NCBI GenBank assembly: GCA_023380435.1
Contig: JAMCRB010000017.1
Location: 1 to 20,232, forward strand
Length of the DNA: 20,232 bases
Direction of reading: 5' to 3'
From: Candidatus Parvarchaeota archaeon
GTDB taxonomy: Archaea; Nanobdellota; Nanobdellia; Parvarchaeales; Parvarchaeaceae
The translations under genes and the position numbers were made by a program. The notes under the pieces were generated by a model, which saw only the letters and a list, made by a program, of their open reading frames with translations, did not search any database and had not been told where the DNA came from. Below are positions 7,002 through 16,600 of the stretch, piece by piece. Position 1 is the first letter of the stretch. Every line of letters starts with the position of its first letter.

Positions 7002-7015
7002 TAATATTAAAATAC
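7002..7015 (+). promoter_or_regulatory. TATA box of the MFS gene
   Basis: TAATATTAAAATAC is centred about 26 bases before the ATG at 7034. With the minus-strand element at 6961-6973 it makes a compact divergent promoter region. Confidence 0.5.
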
Positions 7016-7033
7016 AATAAGTTATCTTATATT

Positions 7034-8290
7034 ATGAAAAGAAATGACTGGCTTTATACTATTCTGCCGATATCCGCAGTTTCGTCCGGATTCAGTGTTC
7101 TCATACCGCTTTATATCCTCTCTTTGGGGGGAAACGTCTTTGACGTAGGAGTTGCCTTGACGCTTTTCAATGTATTCGAAGTGCCGGCTTCACTTTTCTG
7201 GGGCAGACTCACTGATAGACTGCACAGAAACAGGGAGCTTATAATCCTGTCAGTCGTGGGTATCCTCCCTGTATTTGCTATTCTGTTTTTCCTTCAGTAT
7301 GTCGGGGTTGCTGAGGTCATGTACGGAGTATACGCATTCATAGCCACCGCAGCTTCTCCGGCGATAAACATAATGATAATAGGCAAAAGAAGGGACGGTT
7401 CTCTTCCAAGGTATTACAGCAGATACAGCATGCTTGCGATATTCGGCGGGCTCATAGCGCTCATTCCCGGGATAGGTCTAACCGAAAAAACGCTATATTA
7501 CTATCTTCTTCTGCTTCTTGTAATAGATGTTTTTGGCATATTCTTCGCGTTTAAGCTTATAAAACCGGACAAACCAGTCGCCGCCAGCCAGGCAAAAGAG
7601 GCGAAGAAAAGCTTTGCGCTTCTGAACATGCTCAGCCCGACTCCTTTCATCCTTACCGGCATAAATATGCTAAAAAGGACGATAAAGGAGGTAAGACTCA
7701 AGAAAAACCGGCAGATTTACCTCATACTAGCAGCGATGAGTATGTTCAATCTCGGTCTTTATCTTTTCAATACTTCTTACATCCCTTTCTTAAACAGAAA
7801 CGGCATAGGATACGGCGGAATCTTCTTGATAAACATAGCGAACTCTGTTGGGCAGCTTTTTGTATACGGGGCGGTGATGTTTTCGATAAAAAGATTCAAG
7901 ATAAAGTTTTTTTACAGGCTGGCAAGCCTTATCAGGTCGTTCGGCTATTTGATAGCTTTCCTGCCAGTGATACTCATATCCGCTTATATTTTCTACTTTA
8001 ACGTTTTCGCTTACTTTACAGCAGGAGTAGGATACTCACTGTGGAATGTCGCTTCTTCTGTGGTACTTTACACGCACATACGCAATAGAAAAGAAGGCAA
8101 ATACATAGGAATCTGGATTGCCGTGCTTGGGACCTCGGCAATAGTCGGATCATTCGCATCCGGCCTCCTGTCCTACTACGTCGGATACATAGAAACATTT
8201 ATAGTCGCAATAGCTTTAACAATCATATCCATACTAATATTCTCTATAGAGAACAGGGCTGACCCAAAAGTAAATGATATACTTAAATAG
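7034..8290 (+). CDS. Major facilitator superfamily permease
   Basis: The 418-aa protein is almost wholly hydrophobic with about 12 membrane helices in two halves, split by a charged central loop (about residues 180-230, rich in Lys) as in MFS carriers. The loop after helix 2 has the MFS motif A form GRLTDRLHRNRE (residues 57-68). Helix 1-2 features (SAVSSGFSVLIPLYILSLGG) fit the drug-efflux-like part of the superfamily, but the sequence alone does not give a substrate. It is divergent from the surface-protein gene and 20 bases upstream of topA on the same strand. topA seems to have its own TATA box inside the end of this gene. The start is supported by the TATA element 26 bases upstream. Confidence 0.88.
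   Translation: MKRNDWLYTILPISAVSSGFSVLIPLYILSLGGNVFDVGVALTLFNVFEVPASLFWGRLTDRLHRNRELIILSVVGILPVFAILFFLQYVGVAEVMYGVYAFIATAASPAINIMIIGKRRDGSLPRYYSRYSMLAIFGGLIALIPGIGLTEKTLYYYLLLLLVIDVFGIFFAFKLIKPDKPVAASQAKEAKKSFALLNMLSPTPFILTGINMLKRTIKEVRLKKNRQIYLILAAMSMFNLGLYLFNTSYIPFLNRNGIGYGGIFLINIANSVGQLFVYGAVMFSIKRFKIKFFYRLASLIRSFGYLIAFLPVILISAYIFYFNVFAYFTAGVGYSLWNVASSVVLYTHIRNRKEGKYIGIWIAVLGTSAIVGSFASGLLSYYVGYIETFIVAIALTIISILIFSIENRADPKVNDILK
8277..8290 (+). promoter_or_regulatory. TATA box of topA, within the 3' end of the MFS gene
   Basis: ATATACTTAAATAG is centred about 27 bases before the topA ATG and overlaps the MFS stop codon (TAG). Confidence 0.5.
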
Positions 8291-8310
8291 TTTGATTTCG
8301 CTTCTTAATA

Positions 8311-10377
8311 ATGCAACTAATAATCGCAGAGAAAAGCACGGCTGCGGAGACTATAGCTGAAAATCTGGGGGAAAGCAAAATAAAAACCAAAGAAGTTGGT
8401 CCTGTCAAAATCTGGTTTACAAAGATATCGGGGGAGGATTCTGTTATTGTCCCGTTAAAAGGACACATAACTGATGTCAGATACCCAGAAAGCTTCAAGA
8501 AATGGGATGAGAAGAGCCTTAAAGACATGGTATACTCTAACTTAGTCTATGTTCCATCTGCACTCGAGAATGTTGAGGTGATAAAGACTTACGCAAAAAA
8601 TGCAGACAAGGCGATAATAGCAACGGACTACGATACTGAAGGGGAAGCTATAGGGTTTGAGGCTATAGACATAATAAAAAACGCGAAAAAGGACGTGAAA
8701 TTTTACAGAAGCGTATTCTCCTCCCTTACCGCAAAGGAGCTCGGTGAAGCTTTCAAAAATCTACAGAAACCCGACAATAATCTTGCCGACAGCGCAAACG
8801 CAAGGCGAGAAATTGACCTTATACTCGGTGCTGTCTTAACAAGATTCATATCGCTTTCAGCAAAAAGATTGGGAAATTCATTTCTATCGGTAGGGAGAGT
8901 CCAGACCCCTACACTTACCATTATAGTTGATAGAGAAGCAGAAAGAAGGGCGTTCAAGCCGAAGAAATTCTGGCGCTTTCTTGTCACTCTCAGCGCGGGA
9001 AAGAGCGTTTTCGGCGCAGAGTACTCCGAAGGCAGGGTTTTCGAAAAAAAGACTGCTGAGGCTCTTGAAAAGCTAAAGGACGAAAAGACCGCAGAGCTCG
9101 CACAGGTGAAAAAGAGGATAAAGCGTGTCCTGCCTCCGACTCCATTCAATACAACAGACTTTTTAAGAAGCGCATCGTCGGCAGGATTCAGCGTTCCAAA
9201 TGCTATGAGGATAATCCAGAGCCTTTACATGAAGGGCTACGTGTCATATCCGCGTACGGATAGCCAGGCCTACCCGCCGACCCTTGACATAGGCGAGATT
9301 CTTAATGAGTTGGGCAAGTCTTCAGCTTATAGAAAGCACGTTGACAAGATAATCTCGTCCGGGCAGCTGCATCCTACTAAGGGAAAAGAAGCCAAAGACC
9401 ACCCTCCGATACACCCGGTAAAACTGCCTAATAAGCCGCTTAGTTCGCAGGAGAATAAAATTTTCGACCTTATAAGCAGAAGGTTTCTTGCGACGCTTTC
9501 CGAGCCGTCTGAGGAAGAGCTTGTATCGCTTGTAGTAAAGATAAAGAATTATGATTTCTCAAGCAGGGGGACAAAAATCATTTCTCCGGGCTGGAGAGAG
9601 GTTTACATCTATTCAAAATATGAGGAGAACATCCTTCCAGAATTAACTGAAGGCATGCCTTTGAAAATACAGAAATTTGAAACACTGGAAGATGAAACTA
9701 CACCGCCACCACACCATTCACAAGGAGGTATACTAAAGATAATGGAAGACATGCACCTTGGGACGAAGGCCACCAGGCCGGAAATGCTGAAAAAACTGAT
9801 GGAGAGGAGGTATATCTCATCCAGCAGGACTCTTATACCGAGTGAGATAGCTTTTGCAGTAACTGAAAATTTAAAGAAGATATCTCCGGAGCTTACGGGA
9901 GCAGGGCTGACAGCGCACATCGAAGATGAAATGAAAAAAGTAGAGCTTGGAGAAAAAAGCAAAAAGGAAGTCGTTGATGAAACTAGGGAAATCGTTGACA
10001 AAATGCTGTCCGACTTGATGAAAAAGAAGTCCGAGATTAAGGAGCTGATGCATGAGGCGCTGTTGAAGCAGTACATATTCGGAAAATGCCCTAAGAGCGG
10101 CGGAGACCTTAGGATGATAATTTCAAAAAAGACACATAAAAGGTTCGTTGGCTGCGGAGACTACCCCAAATGCCATTTCGGAATGCCGCTGCCGCAGTCA
10201 GGTTATATGTTCATATCTCCCCAAATTTGCCCGAAGTGCGGGATACATATGATAGAGTGGAAGAGTAAGGATAAACCAAGGACTTACGTGTTCTGCGTGA
10301 ACCCTGCATGCAAGGTAGAGAAGAAAGCCGTTGCCGAAACCAAAAAACCGGCAAAGAGAAATCAGAGTGAAGCCTAA
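8311..10377 (+). CDS. topA: DNA topoisomerase I (type IA)
   Basis: Relaxes negative supercoils through a 5'-phosphotyrosine intermediate. The Toprim domain begins at once (LIIAEKS with E7, K8) and has TDYDTEGE (D106, D108, E110) for metal binding. The catalytic tyrosine is Y313 in SYPRTDS. The motif LGTKATRPEM in the later core also fits. The C-terminus has two zinc-finger-like units: the first with C593, C615 and C621 but serine at the place of the second cysteine (CPKSGG), the second complete (C640, C643, C662, C667), then a Lys/Ala-rich tail. At 688 aa it is the expected length for an archaeal topoisomerase I. It is convergent with EF-1A, 41 bases apart. Confidence 0.96.
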   Translation: MQLIIAEKSTAAETIAENLGESKIKTKEVGPVKIWFTKISGEDSVIVPLKGHITDVRYPESFKKWDEKSLKDMVYSNLVYVPSALENVEVIKTYAKNADKAIIATDYDTEGEAIGFEAIDIIKNAKKDVKFYRSVFSSLTAKELGEAFKNLQKPDNNLADSANARREIDLILGAVLTRFISLSAKRLGNSFLSVGRVQTPTLTIIVDREAERRAFKPKKFWRFLVTLSAGKSVFGAEYSEGRVFEKKTAEALEKLKDEKTAELAQVKKRIKRVLPPTPFNTTDFLRSASSAGFSVPNAMRIIQSLYMKGYVSYPRTDSQAYPPTLDIGEILNELGKSSAYRKHVDKIISSGQLHPTKGKEAKDHPPIHPVKLPNKPLSSQENKIFDLISRRFLATLSEPSEEELVSLVVKIKNYDFSSRGTKIISPGWREVYIYSKYEENILPELTEGMPLKIQKFETLEDETTPPPHHSQGGILKIMEDMHLGTKATRPEMLKKLMERRYISSSRTLIPSEIAFAVTENLKKISPELTGAGLTAHIEDEMKKVELGEKSKKEVVDETREIVDKMLSDLMKKKSEIKELMHEALLKQYIFGKCPKSGGDLRMIISKKTHKRFVGCGDYPKCHFGMPLPQSGYMFISPQICPKCGIHMIEWKSKDKPRTYVFCVNPACKVEKKAVAETKKPAKRNQSEA

Positions 10378-10381
10378 TCCG

Positions 10382-10408
10382 CTTTGAGAATCGCCTTTTC
10401 TTTCAAAG
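10382..10408 (+). terminator. Possible terminator between convergent topA and EF-1A genes
   Basis: In the 41-base gap, CTTTGA (10382-10387) and TCAAAG (10403-10408) are inverted repeats. On the plus strand the loop contains the T-rich run TTTTCTTT, which suits archaeal T-tract termination of topA. The stem is short, so this is tentative. Confidence 0.3.
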
Positions 10409-10418
10409 ACTATTCTGA

Positions 10419-11699
10419 TTACTTAGTGTCCTGCTTTGGAACCAAGTCGGTGCATCTTCCGGCAGCTATTGTAAGACCCATATCCCTTATCGCAAACCCA
10501 GAAAGCTGCGGAATCGTGTCAGATTTTTCAATAGAAAGCGGCTTAAGCGGCTCTAAAACGACTATTGCCGCGTCTCCCTGCTTTATAGTTGCCGGGTTCT
10601 CCTCTGCGGTGGCACCGGTCTTTGGATCAAGCCTCTTAAGTATCTTCTTAAACCTGACAGGTACCTGCGCCGTGTGCGCATGCAGTACCGGACTGTAACC
10701 CGCTGATATAGCGGTAGGGTGGTTCAAAACGATTATCTGTGCGGTAAATTCTGAAACTACCGTAGGAGGGGCCGAAACCAATCCGACCACATCGCCTCTT
10801 TTTACCTGGTCCTTCTCTACGCCTCTGACATTGAAACCTATGTTATCTCCAGGGCCCGCCTGGTCAAGCGTCTGATAGTGCATCTGTACGGATTTTACCT
10901 CTCCGCTAACGTGGGAAGGCTCAAAGATTATCTTGTCCCCTGGTTTGATTATACCGCTTATGACCTTTCCAACAGGTACGGTACCTACCCCTTGTATCGA
11001 ATAAACGTCTTCTATTGGGATCCTAAGAGGAAGCTGCGTTGGCCTCTCTGGCAGAGGCAGGGTGTTTAGGGCTTCCAAAAGGGTTGGGCCCTGGTACCAA
11101 GGCGTTTTTTCGCTCTTTTTTACCAGATTTGCACCCTCTTTTGATGATATTGGTATATAGTTAAGGGATTCTGCATTCGAGTACGAAGCTTTTACCGCCT
11201 TCATCACGTTTTCCTTTACCGCTTTGTATTTGGCTTCATCATAACCAAGAAGATCTATCTTATTCAAAGCGATTATTAAATTCTTTATTCCGAATACCTT
11301 CGCAAGGTAAAGGTGCTCTCTCGTCTGCTGCATTACGCCCTCTTTTGCGTCTACGACAAGTACTGCCGCATCTGCCTCTGAAGCCCCTGTTATCATGTTC
11401 TTTATGAAGTCTACGTGGCCTGGAGCGTCGATTATCGTGAATTCATATTTGTCCGAAACGAACTTTACGTGGCTTAGGTCTATAGTAACGCCTTTCTTCC
11501 TCTCCTCACCTGAGGTGTCCAAGAAGTAAGCAAACTCGAAGTCTACCTTACCCAGCGTCTCTATCTCTTTCTGTACCTTTGCCTTATCCTGCTCGCTGAA
11601 ACCGCCGGTCTCGTAAAGCAGCCTGCCTACTGTAGTAGACTTCCCTGAGTCTACGTGGCCTATAAATATCAAATTCATGTGTGGTTTAGTCTCTGCCAT
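10419..11699 (-). CDS. tuf: Translation elongation factor EF-1A (aEF1A)
   Basis: GTPase that brings aminoacyl-tRNA to the ribosome. Counting from the start at 11699 (426 aa), the G motifs are GHVDSGKST (14-22), GVTID in switch I, DAPGH (91-95) and NKID (146-149), followed by domains II and III ending FAIRDMGLTIAAGR. An upstream in-frame ATG at 11729 adds ten residues (MSDNLKKVIE). I prefer 11699 because AGGTGAT, a strong match to the 16S 3' end, lies 4 bases before it and because family members begin with M-x-x-x-KPH-NL. A leader therefore seems present, unlike most neighbours. It stands alone, not next to ribosomal protein S10 as in many archaea. It is divergent from the four-TM/CBS gene pair. 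Confidence 0.96.
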   Translation of the reverse strand: MAETKPHMNLIFIGHVDSGKSTTVGRLLYETGGFSEQDKAKVQKEIETLGKVDFEFAYFLDTSGEERKKGVTIDLSHVKFVSDKYEFTIIDAPGHVDFIKNMITGASEADAAVLVVDAKEGVMQQTREHLYLAKVFGIKNLIIALNKIDLLGYDEAKYKAVKENVMKAVKASYSNAESLNYIPISSKEGANLVKKSEKTPWYQGPTLLEALNTLPLPERPTQLPLRIPIEDVYSIQGVGTVPVGKVISGIIKPGDKIIFEPSHVSGEVKSVQMHYQTLDQAGPGDNIGFNVRGVEKDQVKRGDVVGLVSAPPTVVSEFTAQIIVLNHPTAISAGYSPVLHAHTAQVPVRFKKILKRLDPKTGATAEENPATIKQGDAAIVVLEPLKPLSIEKSDTIPQLSGFAIRDMGLTIAAGRCTDLVPKQDTK

Positions 11700-11703
11700 T
11701 TCA

Positions 11704-11710
11704 ATCACCT
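11704..11710 (-). promoter_or_regulatory. Shine-Dalgarno AGGTGAT that decides the EF-1A start
   Basis: AGGTGAT on the minus strand lies 4 bases before the ATG at 11699 and matches the anti-SD of archaeal 16S rRNA over 7 bases. Confidence 0.6.
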
Positions 11711-11771
11711 TTTTTAAATTATCACTCATAGGTTTTAGTCCTATAAGATAGTTCTAATAAAGAATATATGA

Positions 11772-11781
11772 CTATAAATAC
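11772..11781 (-). promoter_or_regulatory. Probable TATA box of EF-1A
   Basis: GTATTTATAG on the minus strand would place transcription start near 11750, giving a leader of about 50 bases to the preferred ATG. The rest of the 190-base gap to the next gene shows no RNA gene or repeat that I could support. Confidence 0.45.
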
Positions 11782-11894
11782 CTTTTCTTTTTTAAAATCA
11801 CTACAGAGTATAATCCTGGATGCTGGATTTTATTCGTTGATGATTTAGTAGCAACTTAATATGGGATGTTACCAGATTACGCAAAGCAAAATAG

Positions 11895-11904
11895 TTATTT
11901 AAAT
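11895..11904 (+). promoter_or_regulatory. TATA box of the four-TM/CBS gene pair
   Basis: TTATTTAAAT is centred about 26 bases before the ATG at 11925, again the leaderless spacing. Confidence 0.55.
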
Positions 11905-11924
11905 CGGTAAATGCTTTAACAGTG

Positions 11925-12527
11925 ATGGATAAAAAGGCAAAGCAAGAAGAAACTCAAATAAAGAAAGCCGAAAACCGGACAAAACTTCTTAGTAAAAAGA
12001 GGATGCCTTTCATATTCGGATTTATTGGTGGTATTGCTGCTATAATATCAGGGATAGTGGCACTTGTAGGAAACTGGTCGATTGTAACTTTCAACCCGAG
12101 CAGCCTCACGGCGCTCTACAACCAGCTGATAGCCAACTCTTCCTCTACAAATTCAACCAACCTGGCAAATTACATATCTTTGCTGTCACAGGGCGCCGTA
12201 TCGCTAAGAAATGCGCTTCTTCTTTATGTCCCGCTTGTCGTCATAGCAGGGGCGTTTATGCTTCTTGCCGCATTTTACCTTAAATCAGGCGACAAAAGAA
12301 ACACGAAGTTTGGGATTATTATGATGATAATTTTCTCTATGTTTGTTTTCATAGGCCTTATGGTATATCTCCCTTTCAATCCGATTGTGATATCCATTCT
12401 CGACAGTTACCTTGGATTCAACAACGGTACAAACTCGGCCGTGGCAATAGCTACTTATGGGCTGTTTTTAGCATACTTCGTCCTGGGGATGCTGGCTGCG
12501 ATAACTAAAGTATTCCAAACCGATTAG
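11925..12527 (+). CDS. Four-helix membrane protein, function unknown
   Basis: The 200-aa protein has a charged, Lys/Glu-rich N-terminus (about residues 1-26) and four predicted membrane helices: about 28-50, 100-120, 130-152 and 172-195. Between helices 1 and 2 is an Asn/Ser-rich stretch of about 45 residues with several N-x-S/T sequons, probably outside the cell. A GTG three bases upstream is in frame; I chose the ATG because the TATA box is 26 bases before it. It ends 14 bases before the CBS-domain gene, so the two are probably one operon. I do not recognise the family; it could be a small membrane partner or sensor, but there is no direct evidence. Confidence 0.75.
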   Translation: MDKKAKQEETQIKKAENRTKLLSKKRMPFIFGFIGGIAAIISGIVALVGNWSIVTFNPSSLTALYNQLIANSSSTNSTNLANYISLLSQGAVSLRNALLLYVPLVVIAGAFMLLAAFYLKSGDKRNTKFGIIMMIIFSMFVFIGLMVYLPFNPIVISILDSYLGFNNGTNSAVAIATYGLFLAYFVLGMLAAITKVFQTD

Positions 12528-12541
12528 AAGTCTGATTAACT

Positions 12542-13624
12542 ATGGAAATCTCAAAGATAATGGTAAGAAAAGTCACCAGCGTTGACGAAAACGCGCTGAT
12601 TGGGAACGTACTTGGCTTGATGGACTCCAAAGGAATAAAGGAAATACCTGTCATATCCAAGAAAAAATGCGTGGGGCTTCTTTTTTACTACGATTTGATA
12701 TCCGGCGACATAAACAGCAGCAAGAAAGCAAAGGAGGCTATGAAAAAGGTGCCTATGCTCAGAGCAAAGGACAGCCTCATAAAGACCATAAAACTTATGC
12801 AGGAGAGCGGCGTAGGCGCCCTCCCCGTAGTGGACGAAGACGACAAGCTGGTCGGTATAGTCTCGGATTATGATGTATTGAAGGTGTTGATAAGCAATAG
12901 GGTTTTCGATTCGCTTAAAGTCGACGATGTCGTTATAAGGAGATTTCCTGTCGTCAGGACGGAAGATACTATTGCAAGAGCGCAGAAGCTGGCGGCAATA
13001 AACAAGATAGACAATCTGCCGATAATAGACGGCTTCGGAAGAGTTATTGGACAGGTCACTTTATCGGATATCCTGAGGTACATTTTCTCGAAGTCTCCTC
13101 TCAACTCTACCGGCAAAAGAGATATAAAAAGAGAGAACGCCCTAGAGCAGAACATAACCGAAATATCCAGGAAAGAGCTCCCACAGATACCTCTTAACCT
13201 TAACCTCAGGAAAGCGCTTGAGATAATGCTTTCTTCAAAAATGAAGGGTGTGGTTGTTGTCGATACTGATGGAAAGCCTGTCGGCGTCCTAAGCCGCATG
13301 AAGATATTAGACTTATTGGGCGGAAAGAACATCGGCGATAACATAAATATAGAGCTTTCCGGCGATTATGACTGGGATTTCGTACTTCTTGTGCGCTCAC
13401 AGATAAACAGGATGGAGTCCCGTATGGCGTCTATAGGTGGCATAAACACAGTTAGGATACACGTTAAGAAAGTGCATGACATAACCGGCAAATACCAGAT
13501 AAACGTTTTATGCTTGGGCAAGAAAAGAATCAACATAAAAGTCGAAGGGGTAATAAAAGAGGCGCTCATGGATGAGGCAATAGAAAAAATAGAGAATTTC
13601 TTAGAGCACTTAAAAAGAAATTAA
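12542..13624 (+). CDS. Four-CBS-domain protein with HPF/S30AE-like C-terminal domain
   Basis: The 360-aa protein has four CBS repeats (about residues 1-56, 64-120, 126-183 and 208-261), each with the G-x-x-x-hPVhD...G-hhs-x-D pattern. CBS pairs commonly bind adenine nucleotides and act as energy sensors. The last 90 residues (about 268-360) are not CBS. They start INIELSGD, have a long helix (LLVRSQINRMESRMASIGG), strands TVRIHVKKV, YQINVLCLG and KRINIKVEG, and a helix DEAIEKIENFLEHL. That beta-alpha-beta-beta-beta-alpha layout, with the final A-x-E-K-I-E-x-x-L, resembles bacterial ribosome hibernation factors of the HPF/S30AE type. The link is by eye. The gene shares an operon with the four-TM protein and its stop overlaps that of DP2. 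A plausible role is a nucleotide-controlled ribosome-silencing factor; a plain regulatory CBS protein is the alternative. Confidence 0.85.
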   Translation: MEISKIMVRKVTSVDENALIGNVLGLMDSKGIKEIPVISKKKCVGLLFYYDLISGDINSSKKAKEAMKKVPMLRAKDSLIKTIKLMQESGVGALPVVDEDDKLVGIVSDYDVLKVLISNRVFDSLKVDDVVIRRFPVVRTEDTIARAQKLAAINKIDNLPIIDGFGRVIGQVTLSDILRYIFSKSPLNSTGKRDIKRENALEQNITEISRKELPQIPLNLNLRKALEIMLSSKMKGVVVVDTDGKPVGVLSRMKILDLLGGKNIGDNINIELSGDYDWDFVLLVRSQINRMESRMASIGGINTVRIHVKKVHDITGKYQINVLCLGKKRINIKVEGVIKEALMDEAIEKIENFLEHLKRN

Positions 13625-16600
13625 AATGAAAGCAGAGAGGTCTGAGTCTCTATTTTTTCTCCAAAAAGCGCATCAAGCTCCATTTTGATCAGCTCAAGCT
13701 CGCTTCTTATGTAGCTTGTCACCTCATATTTCTGCGACAGGTTTAAAGACATCTCCAGATATTTTTTTATGTTGCCTTCGCTGGATGTAAGTACAAGGTT
13801 TCCGCCGCATTTCGTGCATTTTCCTATAAGAGGGGCGCGTTTGTACCTCTGGTTGCATTTTACGCATCTGAACTCCTCCGTACCAAAGCGCCTTAGGTTT
13901 CCTTTTATGTCTTTTATAAAATGCTTCTCTATTATTATTTTGGCTATATCGCCCAGGTCAACTGCCCGTATCTTCTCCTCCAGCTCCATCTGTTTTGATA
14001 CCTTGTCTTTCATAGTTTCAAGGGTTTTATAAGACGATATGTTTACTCCTGCGTTCAAATCGTCGGTATCGTGTGTAAATAAAATCCTGCGCTCTGGATC
14101 GTGCAGAAGTGCGCCGGCCTGCTCTATCTTGACCTGTGATGGCTTGTCGTATCTAAGCGTGGCTTCGTAAAACTCAAGCGGATATCGGTCCACTATGTCC
14201 AAGTTATAGGCCTCGGAGTCTATACTATTCAGGTCCATCACCGTCGAGATAACCAATGGGGAATCCATGTATCTTGCTCCCCTTGAATCCGGTAGAAGCC
14301 CTCTGTCAAAGTTCAGTAGCATATCGGACAAAAGCAGTAGAGCAGCCTCATCACCGTCGCAGTTCCTTCTCATCGCGGCGTGGAAAAAAGGATGCGCGAA
14401 AAGGCCCTGTGTTTTTGAAAAACCTATTATCCTGCCGACTGTACCGGAAGACGTATGCGGGGCAAGTCCGACTACAAGCTTGCCTATCAGGTCCTCTTTT
14501 CGCTCGACTTTCATTATCCTCTCAGAAGAATAATATTTTTCAAGAAGGTCGTCTACGAAGTCAGAAACTCTCTTGAAGACCTCTGCCGAGTTTTCATCTT
14601 CAGACCCGTATGTGGGCAGTATTATGTCTTGCGGCTTAAGCTGCAGGATTTGATTTTGATTTGACAGCTCTTCTCCGTATACATCTTGGGTATAGCCAAG
14701 CTCCTTGAGTCTGTCTATGCTCGTTTCAACCTCTTTTGGCTTAAAATGGGTTATGGGCACTTCAATAGCATCGAATCTTATAGTCCCGTCTTTGTTTACG
14801 TTCAGTCTATGTAGCGCTCTTAGTATGCCTTTTTCCAACGGCTCTATATCGCCTGTAGAGTTGAAAACGCCCTTTACCGCCTTTATGACCTGCGGCTTCT
14901 CCTGTATCCCGAGCCTTGCGTAAGCTCTGTCCAGGTATTCTTTTAGGTTTATCCTCCTTTTTGATTTTGAGACTGTTGATTTTCCATGATGAATCGGCTC
15001 TTTTGTCTTTGCGCCGCACACTCTGCAGTAATAGAACTTTGTGGCCGGCTTGCCGCATATGTCGCAGACACTGTAGATGGTCTCTTTGTTACAGTTTTCA
15101 CAGAAAAATTCCCCGTACTCTGCCAGTACATCGCCCTTTTCAGCGGCTGCCGCCAAGTTCCTTGAGGCCCCGCCGCTTTCACCTATAGGAAATATCACAT
15201 TCGGGTTTGTGTCCATCTCCCGCATCTTGGCTTTTTCCGGCCTTCCGAGTCTTGCTCCGATGAAAGTCCCTGCCTTGTCCATTATTTTCAGGCCGGACAT
15301 TTTGCTCAATATTTCCAGGTTTGAGCTGCCTTCGTTGAAATTGCTCGTGGCCTGGTCAAATGATAGAGAATCATATCCAATTGTAGCCAAAAATGGGTCT
15401 GCGTTGTATATGCTGATGCTGCCTGAGACCTTGAACTCCACTCCAAGTATCTCTAAGATTCTCCTAACTCTTGGTTCATCTTCAAGTATTAACACTCTGG
15501 AGCTCGGGCCGGAAATCGACTGTTGGATTTCGACTTTGGCGTGAGTGTATAGGTACTCGACTAAGTAATACAAGTCTTCCTTAGTGATTTGGGTCCAAAA
15601 ATAAAGGTAATCTGGATGAAGCGGTATATCGAACTTTTTTGAAAAGGCTATGCTTTCTTGGAATGACCTCGATTTCGAGGCTTCCTCAACTGCTTCAGCC
15701 CCTTTTGATTCGACTATACTGTCCCACCACTCTGGTACAAAAGGAGACGGCATCAGAAGATGACCTTGCTCCGAGAAATCGCCATAATTAAACAATATAT
15801 CGCCGAGGTAGAGTATTTCGACTATGTCTGGAAGCAGCTCTTCTGCCTGCTTTACGCTGCTAAGTCTTATGACAGACCCGTTCTTTAACTTTACGATTGG
15901 TGGCTCTATGTCTGAGCATGGAGTTATAGCACATGCTTTTCCCGGCAGCTCGACCCTTAGCTGCGAACCTGTCGCCACGAAGTCCAAAAGCACTTTATTA
16001 GTAATGGGATTTATCGAGGCGGCTGCAAGGCCTGACACCCTTCCCCTCCCATACCTTAACCTGAATCCGCCGCTTGTCAAAGGATAGGAAAAAACAGGGC
16101 GCCCCGCCGCCAATTCCTCTATATACCTGTAATTTGGTAGCACTTTCTCCTTCTTTTCCTGGTCTATCGGCGCTTCTGAGTGTGAAAGCTCCTTAAGTTC
16201 CAGGTACTTCCCGAGAAAAGCGAAGTCATCTGCTATCCCATAATCCTTTCCAAAAGACTTTAGCATCTTATTGACTTTTGCGGCCTTCTGCGCGAATCCT
16301 TCGCACATTACAAGCGCGACTCCGCCCCTTATCTTATTCGTCTTTATCCTCGGTAGGTTTTTGTAAGCTGACACTTCTCTGTCGGATGTTGGGTCTCCTT
16401 CTATCTCTATAGGGATATTGCGCATCAGGAAATCTATCTCGTTTATGCTCGGCATATACTGCAATCTTGCCTCGAAATCGTTGTAATCTGTGACTTCTAC
16501 CTTCATTCTGCTTATTTCATCCTCATCTGCATCATATTTACCCAGATTGAAAGCTGCCCTTAAGGCGTCCGCTATGACTATTACGGATGCTGCTGCTGTT

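Noticed and set aside
6943..7017. 25-residue N-terminal extension of the surface protein from an ATG at 7017
   Set aside because: It would include the TATA element and has no RBS; the ATG at 6942 has the leaderless spacing seen elsewhere.
10384..10698. 104-codon plus-strand ORF after topA
   Set aside because: Antisense to the C-terminal domain of EF-1A; low-complexity composition and no RBS.
11830..11890. A TTGATGA sequence resembling box C of a C/D box sRNA in the EF-1A upstream gap
   Set aside because: No CTGA box D or D' within a plausible distance on that strand, so no complete C/D RNA can be supported.
15077..15544. 155-codon plus-strand ORF, and several others within 13.7-17.0 kb
   Set aside because: All are antisense or out-of-frame shadows of the 1139-residue DP2 gene.
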